From: Curvibacter microcysteis
GTDB lineage: Bacteria; Pseudomonadota; Gammaproteobacteria; Burkholderiales; Burkholderiaceae_C
Assembly: GCF_028649455.1 (NCBI RefSeq)
Contig: NZ_JAQSIO010000002.1
Span: forward strand, 124,001-188,000
Direction of reading: 5' to 3'
Length of the DNA stretch: 64,000 nt
Below, piece by piece: positions 1 through 8,458 of the stretch. A program made the position numbers and the translations under genes. The first letter of the stretch is position 1; each line of letters starts with the position of its first letter. The notes under the pieces were generated by a model, which was not told where the DNA came from, ran no database searches, and saw nothing but the letters and a program-made list of their open reading frames with translations.

Positions 1-631
1 ACAGGTCGCGTCCCTGGGCGGTGAACAGGCCGGGCTTGAGGCTCAGCAGGCTCAGTGTGTGCTGCGCGCGGACCTGGCCCGAGGCGAGCACGGGCACGCC
101 TTGGTCGGCGCTCAGGCCTGAGGGCAGGTCCAGGGCCAGCACGGTGGCAGGGCTGTCGTTGAGGTGTTGGATCCATGCGCTCAGGCGCGGATCGCTGTCG
201 TGTGCGGGGTCTCTGGCAGGGCTGGGCTGGAGTCCAATGCCGAGCAAGGCGTCGATGGCCAAGTCGCCCGCCTGCAAGGTCGGGGGCTGGGCCAGCAGGG
301 GCACCCCAGCGGCCAGGGCTCGATGCAGGCTGTTCAAAGTGTCGGTGCTGGCCTGCTTGGGTTGGCCCAGCCAGCTGGCACTGACCGGGTAGCCCAGGCC
401 CTTGAGTTGCGCGGCAGCCTCCAGGCCATCACCGCCATTGTTGCCGGCGCCGCAGGCCACCCAAATTTGCGCCGCGTGCGGAGCGATGGCTTGGGCCAGC
501 CGCGCGGCGGCCAGTCCTGCGCGCTGCATCAAGGTGTGCGGGGGCAGGGCTGCGAGCCAGCGCCGCTCCAGGGCTCGGGTGCTGGCCACGCTGTGCAGGG
601 CGTGCGCTTGGTCGGGTCGGATGCGTTGCAT
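1..631 (-). CDS. nnr: NAD(P)H-hydrate epimerase domain of Nnr/YjeF (partial)
   Basis: N-terminal part of the NAD(P)H-hydrate repair enzyme; the gene runs off the left edge. About 210 residues are visible, all in the YjeF_N epimerase domain, which interconverts the R and S forms of damaged, hydrated NAD(P)H. Seen: the phosphate-binding GAGNNGGDG motif at residues 61-69, IDALLGIG around residue 127 and LDLPSG around residue 168. In most proteobacteria an ADP-dependent dehydratase domain is fused behind this one, but that part would lie outside the window. The ATG is the first Met before the conserved region and has no clear Shine-Dalgarno sequence; an in-frame GTG 33 nt upstream is an alternative. 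It lies 132 bp downstream of dadA on the same strand. Confidence 0.85.
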   Translation of the reverse strand, partial: MQRIRPDQAHALHSVASTRALERRWLAALPPHTLMQRAGLAAARLAQAIAPHAAQIWVACGAGNNGGDGLEAAAQLKGLGYPVSASWLGQPKQASTDTLNSLHRALAAGVPLLAQPPTLQAGDLAIDALLGIGLQPSPARDPAHDSDPRLSAWIQHLNDSPATVLALDLPSGLSADQGVPVLASGQVRAQHTLSLLSLKPGLFTAQGRDL

Positions 632-763
632 GGGAGGGCCTTCTGTCGGGAGGCGTCCCGCCACTGGGTCGCTGGGCACGAACGATAGCCGAAGCACACC
701 AGGTCTGTCTTGCGTTGGCGCAGTTGGCTAGGCTTGAGTTCAGTCTTCTGCGCGGCTGGCGCG

Positions 764-2023
764 TCAGGCGTAGCGCTCCATCGCGTGGCCGCTGAGGTCA
801 ATGGCTGCGGAGCGCCCGCTCATGGTGTCTGCCAGCGCCCGAGCACTGCCGCAGCTCAGCGCCCAGCCGCTGGCGCCATGGCCCAGGTTGAGCCAGACCC
901 CCGGCAGACCGCTGGCGCCGATCAAGGGAGGGCCATCGGGCAACATGGCTTGACTTCCCTTCCACTCTTGGACACCGCTGGACAGGGTGGCGGCGCCAGG
1001 GAACCAGTCCTGCAGAACCTGGTAGAGCTCGCGCAACGGGGCACTGCGCTTGTCCTGGGCGTTGTGGCCCAGTTCAAAGCCGCCCGCCACCCGCACCCGT
1101 TGGCCCAGTCGGGTGATGCTGACCTGCCGTTGTGCATCCCACACGGCGCTGCGTGGGGTGTTGAGCGGCTCGCGCACTTGGGCGCTGACGGAGTAGCCGT
1201 GCACACCCAGCAGGGGGATCTTGAGCCCCAGCGGGCGCAGCAGATCGGCGGAGGCGGAGCCTGCGCACACCACGCATGCGTCAAAGGAGCGCTGTTGGGG
1301 CTGGCTGCTGGCGCTGCGGGTTTGCAGTGTGGGTCGCTGGCCGGCCTCCAATCCCAGCACCGACGTTTGGAACTCGAACTTCACGCCCAGGCGCAGGGCT
1401 TCGTTGCGCAACAGCATGGCGAACTGGCGGCAATTGCCGGCCTCGTCTTCGGGCAGCAGCAGGGCGCCAGCAAAAGTGGTGTCGGGATTCAGTCCGGGTT
1501 CCAGGCGTCGGGTTTGCTCGGGGCTGAGTTCGTGGAAGGGCAGTCCGACCTCGCGCCACCAGGATTGGGTGGCTTGGACGCGGGCCAGGTCCTGGGCATC
1601 GCGCAGCATCACCAGGCAGCCCGTGCTGTGCTCGTAGTCCAGAGCGAGATCGGTCCGCAGATGTTGCAGGCGCTGGCGGCTGTAGAGCGCCAGTTGCAGC
1701 AAGCGATCGCGGTTCAGGGTTTGCGACTCTGGGCGGCCGGCGCGCCACCAGCGCCACATCCAGCTCACTTGGCGTGGACCGATGTGCGGGCCCAGGTGTT
1801 GGGGGTTGAGGGGGCTCCACCACTGGCGCAGCACACGGCTGGCGGTGTGGGTGTCGGCCCAGGGGGTGAGGCAGGTGGGAGATATGAGGCCGCCGCTGGC
1901 AAAGCTGGCTTCTTCGGCCACGGCGCCGCAGCGCTCGAATACGGTGACTTGGTGGCCGTCGGCAGCCAATTCGTAGGCAGTCGTGACGCCGACGATGCCG
2001 GCGCCGATGAGGGCAATGTTCAT
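764..2023 (-). CDS. dadA: D-amino acid dehydrogenase (DadA-like FAD oxidoreductase)
   Basis: 419-residue FAD-dependent oxidoreductase of the DAO/DadA family, which oxidises D-amino acids to 2-oxo acids and ammonia and passes electrons to the respiratory chain at the inner membrane. The dinucleotide-binding GAGIVG sits at residues 7-12, followed by an ASFASGGLISP segment typical of DadA, and the C-terminus holds the FAD-contacting LNLGHGASGWALS stretch. Length fits DadA (about 430). No alanine racemase (dadX) is adjacent, so the substrate could be another D-amino acid or an N-methylated amino acid. It is divergent from rpsB across a 293-bp region. Confidence 0.82.
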   Translation of the reverse strand: MNIALIGAGIVGVTTAYELAADGHQVTVFERCGAVAEEASFASGGLISPTCLTPWADTHTASRVLRQWWSPLNPQHLGPHIGPRQVSWMWRWWRAGRPESQTLNRDRLLQLALYSRQRLQHLRTDLALDYEHSTGCLVMLRDAQDLARVQATQSWWREVGLPFHELSPEQTRRLEPGLNPDTTFAGALLLPEDEAGNCRQFAMLLRNEALRLGVKFEFQTSVLGLEAGQRPTLQTRSASSQPQQRSFDACVVCAGSASADLLRPLGLKIPLLGVHGYSVSAQVREPLNTPRSAVWDAQRQVSITRLGQRVRVAGGFELGHNAQDKRSAPLRELYQVLQDWFPGAATLSSGVQEWKGSQAMLPDGPPLIGASGLPGVWLNLGHGASGWALSCGSARALADTMSGRSAAIDLSGHAMERYA

Positions 2024-2163
2024 GCGCGTTTAACAGTCGGCATCCGCTTGGCGCTTAGGCGGCGGAGCCGTCAATTCTTCTTTCTGGAGCGGTCGCTGGA
2101 GCGACGCAGTCAGGCCGTCAAAAGGGCGTCGAGGCCCAGTTGGTCAGAGACTGTAAGTGACCG

Positions 2164-2172
2164 TGTTATAAT
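2164..2172 (+). promoter_or_regulatory. Extended -10 promoter for rpsB-tsf
   Basis: TGTTATAAT is a perfect extended -10 element (TGnTATAAT) 145 bp before the rpsB start. The -35 region at 17-bp spacing (TCAGAG) is poor, which an extended -10 can compensate. Transcription would start near 2179, giving a 5' leader of about 140 nt. The rest of the dadA-rpsB gap upstream of this element (2024-2160) shows no coding sequence. Confidence 0.7.
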
Positions 2173-2230
2173 TTTGGGGTTTTTGCTGGTGTCCCGGCAA
2201 GACAAATCGCAAACCAGTCCCATCAAGGTG

Positions 2231-2276
2231 TTGCCGCAATCAAGAGGGTTTTCCATTAGGAAGCCCTTTGCGGCAA
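2231..2276 (+). promoter_or_regulatory. rpsB leader hairpin, candidate S2-binding autoregulatory RNA
   Basis: A perfect 9-bp inverted repeat, TTGCCGCAA (2231-2239) and TTGCGGCAA (2268-2276), encloses a second pairing of GGG with CCC around the apical segment. It is not followed by a T-run, so it is not a terminator, and it lies 40 nt before the S2 start codon. In E. coli, S2 represses rpsB-tsf by binding the structured rpsB 5' leader (the t44 / S2-leader region). An equivalent role here is inferred from position and structure only. Confidence 0.5.
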
Positions 2277-2316
2277 AGACGGGCTGGATTTTAGACCCAA
2301 CCTTCGGAGAATTTTC

Positions 2317-3069
2317 ATGTCCGTTACCATGCGCGAAATGCTGGAAGCCGGTGTCCACTTCGGTCACCAAACCCGCTTCTGGAACCCCAAGATGGCCCCG
2401 TATATCTTCGGCCATCGCAACAAGATTCACATCATCAACCTGGAAAAGTCGCTGCCGCTGTTCCAGGAAGCCACCAAGTTCGTCAAGCAATTGGCTGCCA
2501 ACCGCGGCACCATCCTGTTTGTCGGTACCAAGCGCCAAGCCCGCGACATCGTCGCTGCTGAAGCAGAACGCGCTGGCGTGCCTTTCGTGAACCAGCGTTG
2601 GCTGGGCGGCACGCTGACCAACTTCAAGACCGTGAAGACCTCCATCAAGCGTCTGAAGGATCTGAAGGCTCAGCAAGAAGCGGGTCTGGGTGGTCTGTCC
2701 AAGAAGGAACAACTGACCTTCAGCCGTGAAATCGACAAGCTCGAAAAAGACATCGGCGGCATTCAAGACGTGTCGGCTCTGCCGGACGCCATCTTCGTGA
2801 TCGACGTGGGCTTCCACAAGATCGCCATCGCTGAAGCCAAGAAGCTGGGCATTCCGCTGATCGGCGTGGTTGACTCCAACCACTCGCCTGAAGGCATTGA
2901 CTACGTGATCCCCGGTAACGACGACTCGGCCAAGGCCGTGGCGCTGTACGCCCGTGGCATCGCTGACGCCATCATCGAAGGCCGTGCCAACGCCGTGAAC
3001 GACGTGGTCAAGGCTGTGGCTGCTGAAGGTGGCGACGAATTCGTGGAAGTCGAAGAATCGGCTGCCTGA
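2317..3069 (+). CDS. rpsB: 30S ribosomal protein S2
   Basis: Small-subunit ribosomal protein S2, 250 residues against 241 in E. coli. The N-terminus ([18 protein letters not shown]) is the canonical S2 opening with the first S2 signature. A coiled-coil-like helical stretch around residues 105-155 ([13 protein letters not shown], then [17 protein letters not shown]) and the nucleotide-fold segment [21 protein letters not shown] follow. The C-terminal tail is acidic (FVEVEESAA). An SD-like GGAG precedes the ATG. Followed by tsf, as in nearly all bacteria. Confidence 0.98.
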   Translation: MSVTMREMLEAGVHFGHQTRFWNPKMAPYIFGHRNKIHIINLEKSLPLFQEATKFVKQLAANRGTILFVGTKRQARDIVAAEAERAGVPFVNQRWLGGTLTNFKTVKTSIKRLKDLKAQQEAGLGGLSKKEQLTFSREIDKLEKDIGGIQDVSALPDAIFVIDVGFHKIAIAEAKKLGIPLIGVVDSNHSPEGIDYVIPGNDDSAKAVALYARGIADAIIEGRANAVNDVVKAVAAEGGDEFVEVEESAA

Positions 3070-3101
3070 GTTTGCCCCTGCGCGACCTCTGACTGATCGC
3101 G

Positions 3102-3134
3102 AAAAAAGTGGGGCTTTGTGGCCCCCTTTTTTTT
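3102..3134 (+). terminator. Rho-independent terminator/attenuator between rpsB and tsf
   Basis: GGGGC (3110-3114) pairs with GCCCC (3121-3125) around a TTTGTG loop; a six-A run before and an eight-T run after extend the stem, so the structure could work in both directions. It lies inside the rpsB-tsf pair, where it would reduce rather than abolish tsf expression unless tsf has its own promoter. Confidence 0.8.
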
Positions 3135-3182
3135 AGCCTCATCACCAACGTTTTGCATTGAATTGAATACGGAGAAATAAAA

Positions 3183-4106
3183 ATGGCTGCTATTACCGCA
3201 AGCATGGTCGCTGAACTGCGCGCCAAGACCGACGCCCCCATGATGGAGTGCAAGAAGGCCCTGACCGAAGCCGAAGGCGATCTGGGCAAGGCTGAAGAGC
3301 TGCTGCGCGTCAAGCTCGGCACCAAGGCTGGCAAGGCCGCTTCGCGCGTGACCGCTGAAGGCGTGGTCGCCAGCTTCATCGACGGCTCCACCGGCGCCCT
3401 GATCGAAGTGAACTGCGAAACCGACTTCGTGACCAAGAACGACAGCTTCCTGGCCCTGGCCAAGGCTGCTGCCGAACTGGTGGCCAAGCACAACCCCGCT
3501 GACATCGAAGCCCTGGGCGCTCTGGCCTACGAGCAAGACACCTACGGCCCGACCCTGGAAGACGTGCGCAAGGGCCTGATCGGCAAGATCGGCGAAAACA
3601 TGTCCTTCCGTCGCTTCAAGCGTTTCGAAGGCGGCGCTAAGCTGGCCTCCTACCTGCACGGCACCCGCATTGGCGTGCTGGTTGAGTTCGAAGGTGACGA
3701 AGCTGCTGCCAAGGACGTCGCCATGCACGTGGCCGCCATGAAGCCTGTGGCCCTGACCAGCGCTGACGTGCCGGCCGAGCTGATCGAAAAAGAGCGCGCA
3801 GTGGCGGCTGGCAAGGCTGCTGAAGACGCAGCCCAAGCAGTGGCGGCTGGCAAGCCGGTTCAATCGGCTGAAATCGTTGCCAAGCGCATCGAAGGCGGCG
3901 TGCAAAAGTTCCTGAAGGAAGTGTCCCTGTTCAACCAGGCCTTCGTGAAGAACGACAAGCAAACCGTTGAGCAAATGCTCAAGGCCGCTGGCACCAACGT
4001 GAAGGGCTTCACCCTGTACATCGTGGGTGAAGGCATCGAGAAGAAGGTTGACGACTTCGCCGCTGAAGTGGCTGCTCAAGTCGCCGCTGCCAAGGCTGCA
4101 GCCTGA
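3183..4106 (+). CDS. tsf: Elongation factor Ts
   Basis: Guanine-nucleotide exchange factor for EF-Tu, 307 residues (283 in E. coli). The UBA-like N-terminal domain carries the signature [18 protein letters not shown] at about residues 16-33, and the core has [13 protein letters not shown] near residue 80. The C-terminal half has Ala/Lys-rich helices ending in an AAKAAA tail. An SD-like GGAG (GGAGAAATAAAA) precedes the ATG. The gene follows rpsB after an attenuator-like hairpin. Confidence 0.97.
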   Translation: MAAITASMVAELRAKTDAPMMECKKALTEAEGDLGKAEELLRVKLGTKAGKAASRVTAEGVVASFIDGSTGALIEVNCETDFVTKNDSFLALAKAAAELVAKHNPADIEALGALAYEQDTYGPTLEDVRKGLIGKIGENMSFRRFKRFEGGAKLASYLHGTRIGVLVEFEGDEAAAKDVAMHVAAMKPVALTSADVPAELIEKERAVAAGKAAEDAAQAVAAGKPVQSAEIVAKRIEGGVQKFLKEVSLFNQAFVKNDKQTVEQMLKAAGTNVKGFTLYIVGEGIEKKVDDFAAEVAAQVAAAKAAA

Positions 4107-4167
4107 TTCCGTTTCTGCCATTCAAAACACGCCACTTCATTTCCATCAGCATCAGGAGAGCCTCTAC

Positions 4168-4890
4168 ATGACCACCGCCCAACCAGCCCACAAGCGCATT
4201 TTGCTCAAGCTGTCAGGCGAGGCCCTGATGGGCGACGATGCTTTCGGGATCAACCGCGCCACCATCGTGCGCATGGTTGAAGAAGTGGCTGAAGTGACGC
4301 GCCTGGGCGTGCAAGTGGCCGTGGTGATCGGCGGCGGCAACATCTTCCGAGGTGTGGCTGGCGGCTCGGTCGGCATGGACCGTGCCACCGCCGACTACAT
4401 GGGCATGTTGGCCACCGTGATGAATGCTTTGGCCCTGGCTGACACCATGGACAAGGCGGGCTTGGTGGCCCGCGTGATGTCGGCCATCGCCATCGAGCAG
4501 GTGGTCGAGCCCTATGTGCGTCCCAAGGCGCTGCAGTACCTCGAAGAGGGCAAGGTTGTGATCTTTGCCGCTGGCACGGGCAACCCGTTCTTCACCACCG
4601 ACACGGCCGCTGCGCTGCGCGGTGCTGAGATCGGTGCCGAGCTGGTGCTCAAGGCCACCAAGGTGGACGGTGTCTACACCGCCGACCCCAAGAAAGACCC
4701 CAACGCCACGCGTTACACCAAGCTCACCTTTGACGACGCGATGTCGCAGAACCTGGGCATCATGGACGCCACCGCGTTCGCCCTGTGCCGCGACCAGAAG
4801 CTGCCGGTGAAGGTGTTCTCGATCTTCAAGCACGGCGCGCTCAAGCGTGTGGTGATGGGTGAAGACGAAGGCACGCTGGTTTACGCCTGA
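4168..4890 (+). CDS. pyrH: UMP kinase
   Basis: 240-residue bacterial UMP kinase of the amino-acid kinase fold, making UDP from UMP and ATP; typical length is 241. Seen: KLSGEAL near the N-terminus, the glycine-rich GGGNIFRG, the [17 protein letters not shown] substrate loop, and a [11 protein letters not shown] segment before the C-terminal [15 protein letters not shown]. The start was chosen at the ATG preceded by CAGGAGAG; an upstream in-frame ATG lies inside tsf and lacks homology. It sits between tsf and frr as usual. Confidence 0.97.
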   Translation: MTTAQPAHKRILLKLSGEALMGDDAFGINRATIVRMVEEVAEVTRLGVQVAVVIGGGNIFRGVAGGSVGMDRATADYMGMLATVMNALALADTMDKAGLVARVMSAIAIEQVVEPYVRPKALQYLEEGKVVIFAAGTGNPFFTTDTAAALRGAEIGAELVLKATKVDGVYTADPKKDPNATRYTKLTFDDAMSQNLGIMDATAFALCRDQKLPVKVFSIFKHGALKRVVMGEDEGTLVYA

Positions 4891-4916
4891 GGCCTGCCTG
4901 GCCCCGCATCCCAAGA

Positions 4917-4938
4917 AGCCCCGGCGTGAGCCGGGGCT
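4917..4938 (+). promoter_or_regulatory. Stable hairpin with GNRA-type loop before frr
   Basis: AGCCCCGGC and GCCGGGGCT form a perfect 9-bp stem closed by the tetraloop GTGA. There is no T-run, so termination is unlikely. It ends 17 nt before the frr ATG, just ahead of the SD CAGGAGA, so an effect on processing, stability or translation of the pyrH-frr mRNA is plausible but unproven. Confidence 0.5.
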
Positions 4939-4955
4939 GGCTCCAGGAGATTGAC

Positions 4956-5516
4956 ATGAGCATTGCCGACATCAAGAAAACCACCGAAGCCAAGATGGAC
5001 CAGTCCATCGCGGCCTTCAAGAACAACCTGACCAAGATCCGCACCGGTCGCGCCAACCCGGCCCTGCTGGATGCGGTGCAAGTCGATTACTACGGCTCGC
5101 CGGTGCCTATCAGCCAAGTGGCCAACGTGTCTTTGATCGACTCGCGCACCATCAGCGTGCAGCCCTGGGAAAAGGGCATGGGTCCGAAGATCGAAAAAGC
5201 CATCCGTGACAGCGATCTGGGTCTGAACCCATCGAGCATGGGTGAGTTGATCCGCGTGCCGATGCCGCCCATGAGCGAAGAGCGCCGCAAGGAGCTGACC
5301 AAGGTCGTGCGCACCGAAGGCGAAGGCGCCAAGATCGCCATCCGCAACCTGCGCCGCGATGCCAACGAATCGGTGAAGAAGCTGGTCAAGGACAAGCTGG
5401 CTTCGGAAGACGACCAAAAGCGTGCCGAAGCCGACACGCAAAAAGTCACTGACAAGCACATCATCGAGATCGACAAGCTGGTCGCTGGCAAAGAGCAGGA
5501 CATCATGGCGGTCTGA
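4956..5516 (+). CDS. frr: Ribosome recycling factor
   Basis: 186 residues (185 in E. coli). Acts with EF-G to split post-termination ribosomes. Seen: the helical domain opening [18 protein letters not shown], the [11 protein letters not shown] loop, [17 protein letters not shown] in the beta domain, and a long basic helix with [10 protein letters not shown]. The chosen ATG has CAGGAGA upstream; a longer in-frame start 30 nt earlier falls in the hairpin and adds unconserved residues. Confidence 0.97.
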   Translation: MSIADIKKTTEAKMDQSIAAFKNNLTKIRTGRANPALLDAVQVDYYGSPVPISQVANVSLIDSRTISVQPWEKGMGPKIEKAIRDSDLGLNPSSMGELIRVPMPPMSEERRKELTKVVRTEGEGAKIAIRNLRRDANESVKKLVKDKLASEDDQKRAEADTQKVTDKHIIEIDKLVAGKEQDIMAV

Positions 5517-5563
5517 GCCTTGGGCCGCTTGCCTGGCCTGTTTTGGGCCTGATTGTTTTTGCT

Positions 5564-5601
5564 GGGGCCGCCCTTTTTCAGGGCCGCCCCGTTCGTTTTT
5601 T
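5564..5601 (+). terminator. Rho-independent terminator after frr
   Basis: GGGGCCGCCC (5564-5573) pairs with GGGCCGCCCC (5581-5590), 9 of 10 pairs with one C-C mismatch, loop TTTTTCA, followed by GTTCG and a T6 run. It separates the translation genes from the uppS-cdsA-dxr group, so uppS either relies on read-through or has its own promoter. Confidence 0.75.
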
Positions 5602-5636
5602 GGGGCCTTGGTGCCTGCTGCTGTAACACTCCCCTC

Positions 5637-6395
5637 ATGACCCAGTCCAAAACACCGGGGGCCGTGCCCCACCACATCGCCGTCGTCATGGATGGCAATG
5701 GCCGCTGGGCCACCCGCCGGTTTCTGCCGCGTGTGGCCGGGCACAAGCAAGGGGTCGATTCGCTGCGGCGTTGCGTCAAGGCCTGCGCGGCCCGCGGCGT
5801 CAAGGTGTTGACGGTTTTTGCTTTTTCGTCCGAGAACTGGAATCGTCCCGTGGACGAGGTGTCGGGCCTGATGGAGCTACTGGCCATGGCGCTGGGCCGT
5901 GAGGTGCCACAGTTGTTGGCCGACGGCGTGAGACTGCACTTTGTGGGTGAGCGACGAGGCCTTTCTGAGAAAGTGTGTGCCGGGCTGGCGCAGGCCGAGG
6001 CCACCACCGCCCACAACAGCCGTTTGATACTCAACGTCTGTTTCAACTACGGTGGGCGGTGGGACATTGCCCAGGCTGCGGCGGCCTTGGCGGCCCGAGG
6101 CGAGCCCATCACCGAACAAAGTCTGGACCGTGCCACGGCGCTGGCCCATGTGCCCGACCCGGATTTGCTCATCCGCACGGGCGGCGAGCAGCGCATCAGC
6201 AACTTCTTGCTCTGGCAGTGTGCTTACTCGGAGTTGTTCTTCAGCGACCGCCTGTGGCCCGACTTTGACGAGGTGGCTTTGGACGAGGCCATGGCCGTCT
6301 TTGCGTCGCGCGAGCGCCGCTTTGGCAAGACCTCGGCCCAGCTGACGCAGGACGCGGCAGGCCCGTCGACGAATTCCTCGTCCCACTCTGTTTAA
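5637..6395 (+). CDS. uppS: Undecaprenyl diphosphate synthase
   Basis: cis-Prenyltransferase making the C55 carrier lipid for peptidoglycan and O-antigen; 252 residues (253 in E. coli). The catalytic VVMDGNGRWA has Asp at residue 19. The C-terminal signature RTGGEQRISNFLLWQCAYSE and the ELFFSDRLWPDF motif are intact. The ATG at the head of MTQSKTPGAVPHHIA was chosen because the longer frame upstream overlaps the frr terminator. Followed within 13 bp by cdsA. Confidence 0.96.
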   Translation: MTQSKTPGAVPHHIAVVMDGNGRWATRRFLPRVAGHKQGVDSLRRCVKACAARGVKVLTVFAFSSENWNRPVDEVSGLMELLAMALGREVPQLLADGVRLHFVGERRGLSEKVCAGLAQAEATTAHNSRLILNVCFNYGGRWDIAQAAAALAARGEPITEQSLDRATALAHVPDPDLLIRTGGEQRISNFLLWQCAYSELFFSDRLWPDFDEVALDEAMAVFASRERRFGKTSAQLTQDAAGPSTNSSSHSV

Positions 6396-6407
6396 AAGGG
6401 CTACCCC

Positions 6408-7259
6408 ATGCTCAAGCAGCGCGTCATCACCGCCCTGGTCCTGCTGGCCATTTTGTTGCCCGCGCTTTTTTACCCCGAGCCTGAGCCCTTTTGTGCGCTG
6501 CTGCTGATCTTCATCGCCGCCGGCGGTTGGGAGTGGGGGCGCATGAATGGGCTGAACCAAGCCGCCTCTTGGGCCTTGGGGGGCGTTTGTTTGATGGCCT
6601 GTGCCCTGGCCTGGTGGGCGGGTTGCTTGAGCCGCCCGCTGACCGCGGTGTGGGTGCTTGCAGGCGCCGCCTGGGTGTTGGGGGCCGCGGCCTTGCTCAA
6701 AGCCGGTGTACCGGGTTGGCCCCGAGTGCCCGCAGCCTTGCGTCTGCTGGGTGGATTGCTGGCCCTGATGGTGGCCTGGCTGGCGGTGGCCCAAGCGCGA
6801 GTCACGGGCATCAATTTCTTGCTGTCGATCCTGGTGCTGGTCTGGGTCGCCGATGTCTTTGCCTACTTTGCCGGGCGAGCCTTTGGGCTGCGCTTCACGC
6901 GGCGCAAGCTGGCGCCGGCCATCAGCCCAGGCAAAAGCTGGGAGGGGGTGTGGGGTGGCTTGATCGGTGTGGTGGTGCTGGCTTGGTGCTGGGTCGCAGC
7001 GGATGCCGCCTGGGGCGCTGCAGTGCCCAGTTTTTATTCGCGCTTGGCCGCGCATGGCGGGGCGTTTTTGACCCTGTCTGTGGTCTTCATGGGGGCCATG
7101 AGCGTGGTGGGGGACTTGGTGGAGTCCCTGATCAAACGCAGTGTGGGGGTCAAGGACAGCAGCGGGCTGCTGCCTGGGCATGGCGGCGTGTTGGACCGCA
7201 TCGACGCTTTGCTTCCGACCTTGCCCCTGGCCTTGATGCTCAGTTCTTTGGTGGGATGA
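6408..7259 (+). CDS. cdsA: Phosphatidate cytidylyltransferase
   Basis: Inner-membrane enzyme forming CDP-diacylglycerol from phosphatidate and CTP, the branch point of phospholipid synthesis. 283 residues (285 in E. coli) with multiple hydrophobic segments throughout and the CdsA signature SLIKRSVGVKDSSGLLPGHG followed by GVLDRIDAL near the C-terminus. An AAAAGGG ribosome-binding site lies before the ATG. Ends one base before dxr, so translation is probably coupled. Confidence 0.96.
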   Translation: MLKQRVITALVLLAILLPALFYPEPEPFCALLLIFIAAGGWEWGRMNGLNQAASWALGGVCLMACALAWWAGCLSRPLTAVWVLAGAAWVLGAAALLKAGVPGWPRVPAALRLLGGLLALMVAWLAVAQARVTGINFLLSILVLVWVADVFAYFAGRAFGLRFTRRKLAPAISPGKSWEGVWGGLIGVVVLAWCWVAADAAWGAAVPSFYSRLAAHGGAFLTLSVVFMGAMSVVGDLVESLIKRSVGVKDSSGLLPGHGGVLDRIDALLPTLPLALMLSSLVG

Positions 7260-7260
7260 C

Positions 7261-8442
7261 ATGACAAAACAACGCATCACGGTGCTGGGTTCGACCGGCT
7301 CCATTGGTCAAAGCACGCTGGACGTGGTGGCTCGCCATCCTGAGCGCTATGAGATTTTTGCTCTGACGGCCTCCACCCAGGTGGACAAAATGCTGGCCCA
7401 GTGCGCGCTCTTCAAGCCGCGCCATGTGGTCATGGCGAGCGAGGCCCATGGCCGCGCTTTGGCCGAGAAAATCCAAGCCCATGGGTGGCCCATCGAAGTG
7501 CACTGGGGCGCGGCTGCGCTCGAGTTGGTGGCGGCCCACCCTGAGGTGGATTCGGTGATGGCGGCCATCGTGGGCGCCGCCGGCCTGGGCGCCTGCTTGG
7601 CCGCTGCGCGCAGCGGCAAGCGCCTGATGCTGGCCAACAAAGAGGCCCTGGTGGTGGGCGGCGAGGTGTTCCTGCAGGCGGTGCGCGAGGGTGGGGCGGT
7701 GTTGCTGCCCATCGACAGCGAGCACTCGGCCATTTTCCAGTCCCTGCCCGAAGACCCCAGCACCTGGGAGCGTCGGGTGCGCAAGATCATCCTCACGGCC
7801 TCAGGTGGGCCTTTCCGCACCCGCGACCCCGCCACCCTGCGTGACGTGACGCCTGAGCAGGCCTGTGCCCACCCCAATTGGGTGATGGGGCGCAAGATCT
7901 CGGTGGACTCGGCCACCATGATGAACAAGGCCCTGGAGGTCATTGAAGCGCGATACCTGTTCGGCTTGGCGCCGCGACGCATCGAGGTGGTGATCCACCC
8001 CCAAAGCATTGTTCACTCGATGGTCCAGTACCACGACACCGCCGTGGTGGCGCAATTGGGCGTGCCCGACATGCGCGCGCCCATCGCCTATGGCCTGGCC
8101 TGGCCTGAGCGCATCGACAGCGGGGCCGAGCACATGGACTTCACGGCCTTGCCGGCCATGACCTTCAGCCAACCAGACGCCCAGCTCTTCCCAGGCCTGC
8201 AGCTGGCTTGGGACGCGCTTGAAGGCCCCTCTGGCACGGCGGCGGTGCTCAATGCGGCCAACGAGGTGGCGGTCGACGCCTTCCTGAACCGACGCATTCG
8301 ATTCGACCAGATTCACCACACCAATGTGGCGACCTTGTCGGCCGTGTTACCGCAGTCGCCCACGACCCTGGCAGACTTGCTGGCCTTGGATGAGCAGGCC
8401 CGTCGCTCGGCGGTGCAGTTCGTGCAAAGCATTCAGGCCTGA
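7261..8442 (+). CDS. dxr: 1-deoxy-D-xylulose 5-phosphate reductoisomerase
   Basis: Second step of the MEP isoprenoid pathway, making MEP from DXP with NADPH. 393 residues (398 in E. coli). Seen: NADPH-binding GSTGSIG at residues 10-16, NKEALV, the substrate/metal segment PIDSEHSAIFQ, and SATMMNKALEVIEA. Supplies precursors for the undecaprenyl diphosphate made by the nearby uppS. Separated by a single base from cdsA. Confidence 0.97.
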   Translation: MTKQRITVLGSTGSIGQSTLDVVARHPERYEIFALTASTQVDKMLAQCALFKPRHVVMASEAHGRALAEKIQAHGWPIEVHWGAAALELVAAHPEVDSVMAAIVGAAGLGACLAAARSGKRLMLANKEALVVGGEVFLQAVREGGAVLLPIDSEHSAIFQSLPEDPSTWERRVRKIILTASGGPFRTRDPATLRDVTPEQACAHPNWVMGRKISVDSATMMNKALEVIEARYLFGLAPRRIEVVIHPQSIVHSMVQYHDTAVVAQLGVPDMRAPIAYGLAWPERIDSGAEHMDFTALPAMTFSQPDAQLFPGLQLAWDALEGPSGTAAVLNAANEVAVDAFLNRRIRFDQIHHTNVATLSAVLPQSPTTLADLLALDEQARRSAVQFVQSIQA

Positions 8443-8458
8443 GGGCCGGAGGAAATTC

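Noticed and set aside
2140-2145. TTGGTC as the -35 element for rpsB
   Set aside because: Spacing to the -10 is 21 bases; the extended -10 makes it unnecessary.
710-2590. 626-codon plus-strand frame over dadA and rpsB
   Set aside because: It runs antisense through dadA, then through the rpsB promoter and leader, and out of frame into rpsB; the composition is that of an antisense shadow.
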